A stretch of DNA of 64,000 bases from Sphingomonas sp. HITSZ_GF (GTDB lineage Bacteria > Pseudomonadota > Alphaproteobacteria > Sphingomonadales > Sphingomonadaceae). This document shows, one piece after another, positions 60,618-64,000 of this stretch. The stretch spans positions 682,001 through 746,000 of the forward strand of contig NZ_JARQXA010000001.1 of assembly GCF_029543155.1 (NCBI RefSeq). The letters are read 5' to 3'. How positions within the stretch are numbered: the stretch's first letter is position 1; the number at the start of each line of letters is the position of its first letter. Made by a program: the position numbers and the translations under genes. The notes under the pieces were generated by a model. The model saw nothing but the letters and a program-made list of their open reading frames with translations. It ran no database searches and had not been told where the DNA came from.

Positions 60618-62137
60618 GCCGCCAGATACCGGTCGCGCAACTCGCGCTTGAGCACCTTGCCGATCGCGCTGCGCGGCAGCTCGTCGATCGGCAGCAGCGC
60701 GGAGAGGCGCTGCGTCTTGCCGACGCGCGCGTTGAACCAGGCAAGCGCCTCGGCGGGATCGGCGGTGCCGGTGAAGAAGCCGAGCGGCGTCTCGCCCCAT
60801 TGCTCGGACGGCACGCCGATCACGGCGCAATCGGTGATGCCCGGATGCTCGACCAGGATCGCCTCGAGGTCGGACGGGTAGATGTTGAACCCGCCCGAGA
60901 TGATCAGGTCCTTCTTGCGGTCCATCAGGATCAGGAAGCCGTCCTCATCGAAGCGGCCGACATCGCCGTGGCGGATGAAGCGGTTGCCGTCGCCGTCATG
61001 CCAGGTCGCGTCGCGGGTGGCTTCGGCGCGGCCGTGATAGCCGCTCATCATCGCGCCCGAACGGCCGACGACCTCGCCCATCTCGCCGCGGGGCACTTCC
61101 TTGCCGTCCTCGTCGATCAGGCGGATGTCCTGCCCCGGCAGCGGCACGCCGACGGTGTGGAGCTTGGTGGGATTGGCGTTGCAGACCAGCGCGGTGGTGC
61201 CGCCACCTTCGGTCATGCCGTAATATTCGACGAGCAGGCCCGGCCAGCGCGCGAGGATGTCGGCCTTGAGCGCGGCGGAGAAGGGCGCGCTGGTGCAGGT
61301 CTTGAAGACGAAGCTCGACAGATCGAAGCTGTCGAAATCGGGGAGCGCCATGATCCGCTGATACTGGACGGGGACGAGCATCGCATGGGTGGCGCGGTGC
61401 TTCGCGGCCTGGCTGACAAAGGCGTGCGCATCGAACTTGGCGAGCAGCACCGCGGTGCCGCCCCAGGCGATCGTCGGGATGAAGCTGACCAAAGTGGTGT
61501 TCGAATAGAGCGGCGTGGCGACCATCGTCACTGCGCCGCCGAAGCCGCCGGGCGCACGGGCGATATGGACCCAGCGCATCGACTGAGGCTGGACGATGCC
61601 CTTGGGCACGCCGGTGGTGCCCGAGGAATAGATGATGTTGAAGGGATCGTCGGGGCCGACCTGAACCGGCGCGGGCACGGTGCCCTGAGGCGCGAGGAAC
61701 GCGGCCCAGCCGGGCCCGTCCATCTCTACCCGCTTCGCGGTGACGGGCGCGTCGCCCAGCGCCTTGGCGCCCATCGCGTCGAGGAACAGTACCGGGGCGC
61801 CGCAATCGGCGATCATCGCGGCGAGCTGCGCCGGGGTGGCGGAGGGCTGGAGCGGGGTTGGGACGCCGCCGGCCCGCAGCGCGGCGAGGAAGGCGGCGCC
61901 ATATCCGATCGAGCTGGCGGCGAGGATCGCCACCGCCTGGTTCTTGCCGACGCCGTCGCGTTGCAGCGCCGCGGCGAGGCGATCGAGCAGCGCGTCGAGC
62001 GCGGCATAGGAGATCGCATCGTCGCCGCAGATCATCGCCGGCTTGTCCGGCCGCTCCGCGGCGTGTGCGCGGATCAGGTCGGAAAGCGACGCAAAGTCGC
62101 TGGCCAGCAAGGCGGCCGAGTTCAGTTCTTGCCCCAT
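60614..62137 (-). CDS. Class I adenylate-forming acyl-CoA ligase
   Basis: 507-residue AMP-binding enzyme that activates a carboxylic acid to an acyl-adenylate and transfers it to CoA. The P-loop IIYSSGTTGVPKGIVQ, the aromatic motif EYYGMTEGGG, HGDVGRFDEDGFLILMDRKKDLIISGG and the catalytic lysine in AIGKVLKREL (C-terminal domain) are intact. Substrate range unknown; aromatic or medium-chain acids are possible. Followed by the thioesterase and preceded by an MFS gene on the same strand. Cytoplasmic. Confidence 0.93.
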   Translation of the reverse strand: MGQELNSAALLASDFASLSDLIRAHAAERPDKPAMICGDDAISYAALDALLDRLAAALQRDGVGKNQAVAILAASSIGYGAAFLAALRAGGVPTPLQPSATPAQLAAMIADCGAPVLFLDAMGAKALGDAPVTAKRVEMDGPGWAAFLAPQGTVPAPVQVGPDDPFNIIYSSGTTGVPKGIVQPQSMRWVHIARAPGGFGGAVTMVATPLYSNTTLVSFIPTIAWGGTAVLLAKFDAHAFVSQAAKHRATHAMLVPVQYQRIMALPDFDSFDLSSFVFKTCTSAPFSAALKADILARWPGLLVEYYGMTEGGGTTALVCNANPTKLHTVGVPLPGQDIRLIDEDGKEVPRGEMGEVVGRSGAMMSGYHGRAEATRDATWHDGDGNRFIRHGDVGRFDEDGFLILMDRKKDLIISGGFNIYPSDLEAILVEHPGITDCAVIGVPSEQWGETPLGFFTGTADPAEALAWFNARVGKTQRLSALLPIDELPRSAIGKVLKRELRDRYLAA

Positions 62138-62195
62138 CGCGACAAGGCTAGAGGGGCACGACGGCGAACGCCATACGCAATTTTCGAAAAATACT

Positions 62196-63425
62196 TCAAT
62201 GCGCCGCAGGAGTCTCGCCCGCGGCCGCGGGGGCCGCCTTGGGGACGAACAGCGCGACGATCGCCGCCGCTGCGATCAGCAGGCTGCCGGCGACGAGGAA
62301 GGCGGCGCCGTCGAAGCCGTGGCGCGATCCGGTGGCGAGCGCCTGCGAGGCGAGCAGCGGGCCGATGATCTGCGCGACGTTGTTCATGCTCGAGATGCCA
62401 CCCTGGAGCGCGCCCTGGTGCGAGGCGTCGACCATCCGCGACAGGGTGCCGTTGAGCGCCGGGAACACCAGCGCCCCGAGCGCGCCGATCAGGAAGAAGG
62501 CATAGACCTGCCAGCCGAACACGGTGAAGGCATAGGTGAGCAGCGTGGCGCCGCCGCTCGCCAGGCCGAGGATCGCGCCGTTGCGCTCGCCGATCCGGCC
62601 AAGGATGCGCCCGGTGAGCGTCACCTGGACCAGCGCCATCAGGAAGCCGACATAGGCGAGCGACCAGCCGATCGCCGCGGCGTCCCAGCCGAAGCGCATC
62701 GACGCCCAGAATGCCCAGGTGGCGGGATAGACGGCGCCGCCGACCTGCCAGAGGAACCAGGCGAGCAGCAACGGTGCGGCGTTGCCGGCGTGGAAGAGTG
62801 GGCGGAACGAGCTGATGACGTGCGCGTCGCGCCAGCGGAACGCGCGGCGGTTCTCGGGCGCGAGCGTCTCGGGCAGGAAAAGCAGCATCAGCACCGCGTT
62901 GATCGCGGCGCAGCCGGCGGCAACGAAGAAGGGGGCGTGGACGCCGAACTGGGCGACGAGCCCGCCCAGCGCCGGGCCGAGGATGAAGCCGATGCCGAAG
63001 GCGGCGCCCATCAGCCCGAAGGTGGCGCTGCGCTTCTCGGGCGCGGTGACGTCGGCGATCACGGCGCTGGCCGGGCCGAAGGTGGCGCCCGCCACGCCGG
63101 CGATCACCCGGCCGAGGAACAGCCAGGCGAGCGACGGTGCCATCGCCATCAGTGCATAGTCGATCGCGAAGGCGGCCATCGAGGCGAACAGCACCGGCTT
63201 GCGCCCGAACCGGTCGCCGAGATTGCCGAGCACAGGCCCGGCGAAGAAGCCGGCGACGGCGAACGCCGCCAGCATCCAGCCTGAGATGCGCGTCGCGGAT
63301 TCGAGATCGACCTTGCCGAGCGTGGTGATCAGCTCGGGCAGCACCGGCAGCACGATGCCGAAGCCGATCACGTCGATCAGCACGGCGAGCAGCACGATCG
63401 GCACCGCGCGATGTTCGAACTTCAT
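62196..63425 (-). CDS. MFS exporter of the Tet/DHA1 type
   Basis: 409-residue transporter with 12 predicted segments. Motif A GNLGDRFGRKPVL is near residues 67-79, motif C-like GIGFILGPALGGLVA near 145-159, and the start IVLLAVLIDVIGFGIVLPVLPEL matches TetA-type proteins. A proton-driven exporter; that tetracycline itself is exported is not shown by the sequence. No TetR-type regulator is adjacent. Inner membrane. Confidence 0.88.
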   Translation of the reverse strand: MKFEHRAVPIVLLAVLIDVIGFGIVLPVLPELITTLGKVDLESATRISGWMLAAFAVAGFFAGPVLGNLGDRFGRKPVLFASMAAFAIDYALMAMAPSLAWLFLGRVIAGVAGATFGPASAVIADVTAPEKRSATFGLMGAAFGIGFILGPALGGLVAQFGVHAPFFVAAGCAAINAVLMLLFLPETLAPENRRAFRWRDAHVISSFRPLFHAGNAAPLLLAWFLWQVGGAVYPATWAFWASMRFGWDAAAIGWSLAYVGFLMALVQVTLTGRILGRIGERNGAILGLASGGATLLTYAFTVFGWQVYAFFLIGALGALVFPALNGTLSRMVDASHQGALQGGISSMNNVAQIIGPLLASQALATGSRHGFDGAAFLVAGSLLIAAAAIVALFVPKAAPAAAGETPAAH

Positions 63426-63529
63426 GTGGTTCCCCTTTGGCTGCGCGCTTTAGCAGAGACGGGTGCTGCGGCCATGCGCAATCGCGCTGGAACGTATAGT
63501 GAACACTGTGGCGTGGCAATCCCCCAGCC

Positions 63530-63609
63530 GTCATCCTGGCGGAAGCCCTGATCGCAGGCGAAGGCGCGGGGAAAGAGCCGCACGAGATCCCGGCTTTCGC
63601 CGGGATGAC
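63530..63609. repeat. REPIN-like element, GTCATCCCGG family, one decayed arm
   Basis: Same length and spacer as the copy at 22801, but the left arm reads GTCATCCTGGCGGAAGCCC and has several mismatches, while the right arm is intact. Between the divergent MFS and acyl-CoA dehydrogenase genes. Confidence 0.82.
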
Positions 63610-63697
63610 GGCTGGTGGCGGACGGCGCGTTGGTTGGGCTTGACGACGCGCAAGCCATACCGCAAATTCGAAACAACGAGAAACTTCGGAGAGTGCG

Positions 63698-64000
63698 ATG
63701 GCCACGGCCCCCGATATCGATGCGCCGGCGAATCCCCTGGATGCGTTTCGCGCTGAGGTCCGCGACTGGATCGCGGCGAATTTCCCGCCCGAACTGAAGG
63801 GCAAGGACAATGCAATGTCCGCGGTGGAGGGGCCGCACACCAATTCGCCCGCCGAGGATGCCTGGCAGACGGCGATGGGCGAGAAGGGCTGGGGCGTGCC
63901 GACCTGGCCGAAGGAATATGGCGGCGGCGGGCTGAACCGGGCCGAAGCGCGCGTGCTGCAGGAAGAGATGCAGCGCGCCGGCGCCTGGAACCCGATCGGC
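63698..64000 (+). CDS. Acyl-CoA dehydrogenase (partial, N-terminus only)
   Basis: First 101 codons of an acyl-CoA dehydrogenase family flavoprotein, cut by the window end. The N-terminal helices FRAEVRDWIAANFPPELKG and WQTAMGEKGWGVPTWPKEYGG, then AEARVLQEEMQRAGAWNP, are typical of the long-N-terminus ACAD group. Electrons from it would pass to ETF and on to the ETF-QO encoded near 10 kb. ATG at 63698 has GGAGAG upstream. Confidence 0.9.
   Translation, partial: MATAPDIDAPANPLDAFRAEVRDWIAANFPPELKGKDNAMSAVEGPHTNSPAEDAWQTAMGEKGWGVPTWPKEYGGGGLNRAEARVLQEEMQRAGAWNPIG

Noticed and set aside
62196..63425. Tetracycline resistance gene
   Set aside because: Similarity to TetA-type exporters in motif A and start is real, but the family exports many compounds and no TetR gene is next to it.

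Overview
The window is about 67% GC and gene-dense, with an unbroken chromosomal style of organisation. Gene content (lptD-surA-pdxA-rsmA, chvI-chvG-hprK-rapZ-PTS, ETF-ubiquinone oxidoreductase, formate-dependent purT, periplasmic TPR and YbjN proteins) and the abundant GTTCCCCGGCGAAAGCC-type palindromes point to an alphaproteobacterium of the Sphingomonadales, most likely Sphingomonas or a close relative. That assignment is inference from gene order and protein style; no rRNA gene is present. No tRNA, rRNA, CRISPR array, prophage or insertion-sequence transposase was seen.

Layout. 1-10 kb: truncated M1 aminopeptidase, a fused SGNH-esterase/NodB-deacetylase behind a LacI-type operator, a radical SAM protein, a VOC protein, two tandem periplasmic YbjN paralogues, moaB, a lytic transglycosylase and a degenerate uracil-DNA-glycosylase-like protein. 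10-21 kb: ETF-QO, TPR protein, ispE, crotonase, N-formylglutamate amidohydrolase, ilvD, a lipoprotein, nnr and an RlmD-like methyltransferase. 21-28 kb: truA-fmt back to back with recR-def, then rmuC, a TPR protein, a META-domain protein and a SpoU methyltransferase. 28-34 kb: a leftward chvI-chvG-hprK-rapZ-EIIA-HPr cluster, divergent from pckA. 34-42 kb: small conserved proteins, DUF885/DUF2809 genes, nfeD-SPFH pair, a CitE-like lyase, guaB and a PAF-acetylhydrolase-like lipoprotein. 42.8-44.7 kb: cobalamin riboswitch, small membrane protein, cobalamin-binding protein. 44.7-46.3 kb: an AT-rich two-gene islet coding for a proteasome-fold-like protein and a 50-residue partner. 46-56 kb: purT, rsmB, rsmA-pdxA-surA-lptD (outer-membrane biogenesis), holC, ndk. 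56-64 kb: an EF-hand/response-regulator/histidine-kinase set, a thioesterase with an acyl-CoA ligase, a Tet-like MFS exporter, and the beginning of an acyl-CoA dehydrogenase.

The most unusual content is (i) the islet protein whose residue after the start Met is Thr, with Asp exactly at position 17 and a downstream Lys-Ile, the catalytic layout of proteasome beta/HslV N-terminal-nucleophile hydrolases; (ii) a riboswitch-controlled B12 cassette with a small polytopic protein and a signal-less BtuF-like protein but no ABC permease or ATPase; (iii) a dense population of REPIN-like inverted-pair elements, one inserted in frame inside fmt, one forming the start region of a lipoprotein gene and one supplying the stop codon of another gene; and (iv) an HprK homologue that has lost its P-loop while its partner HPr, EIIA and RapZ genes look intact.
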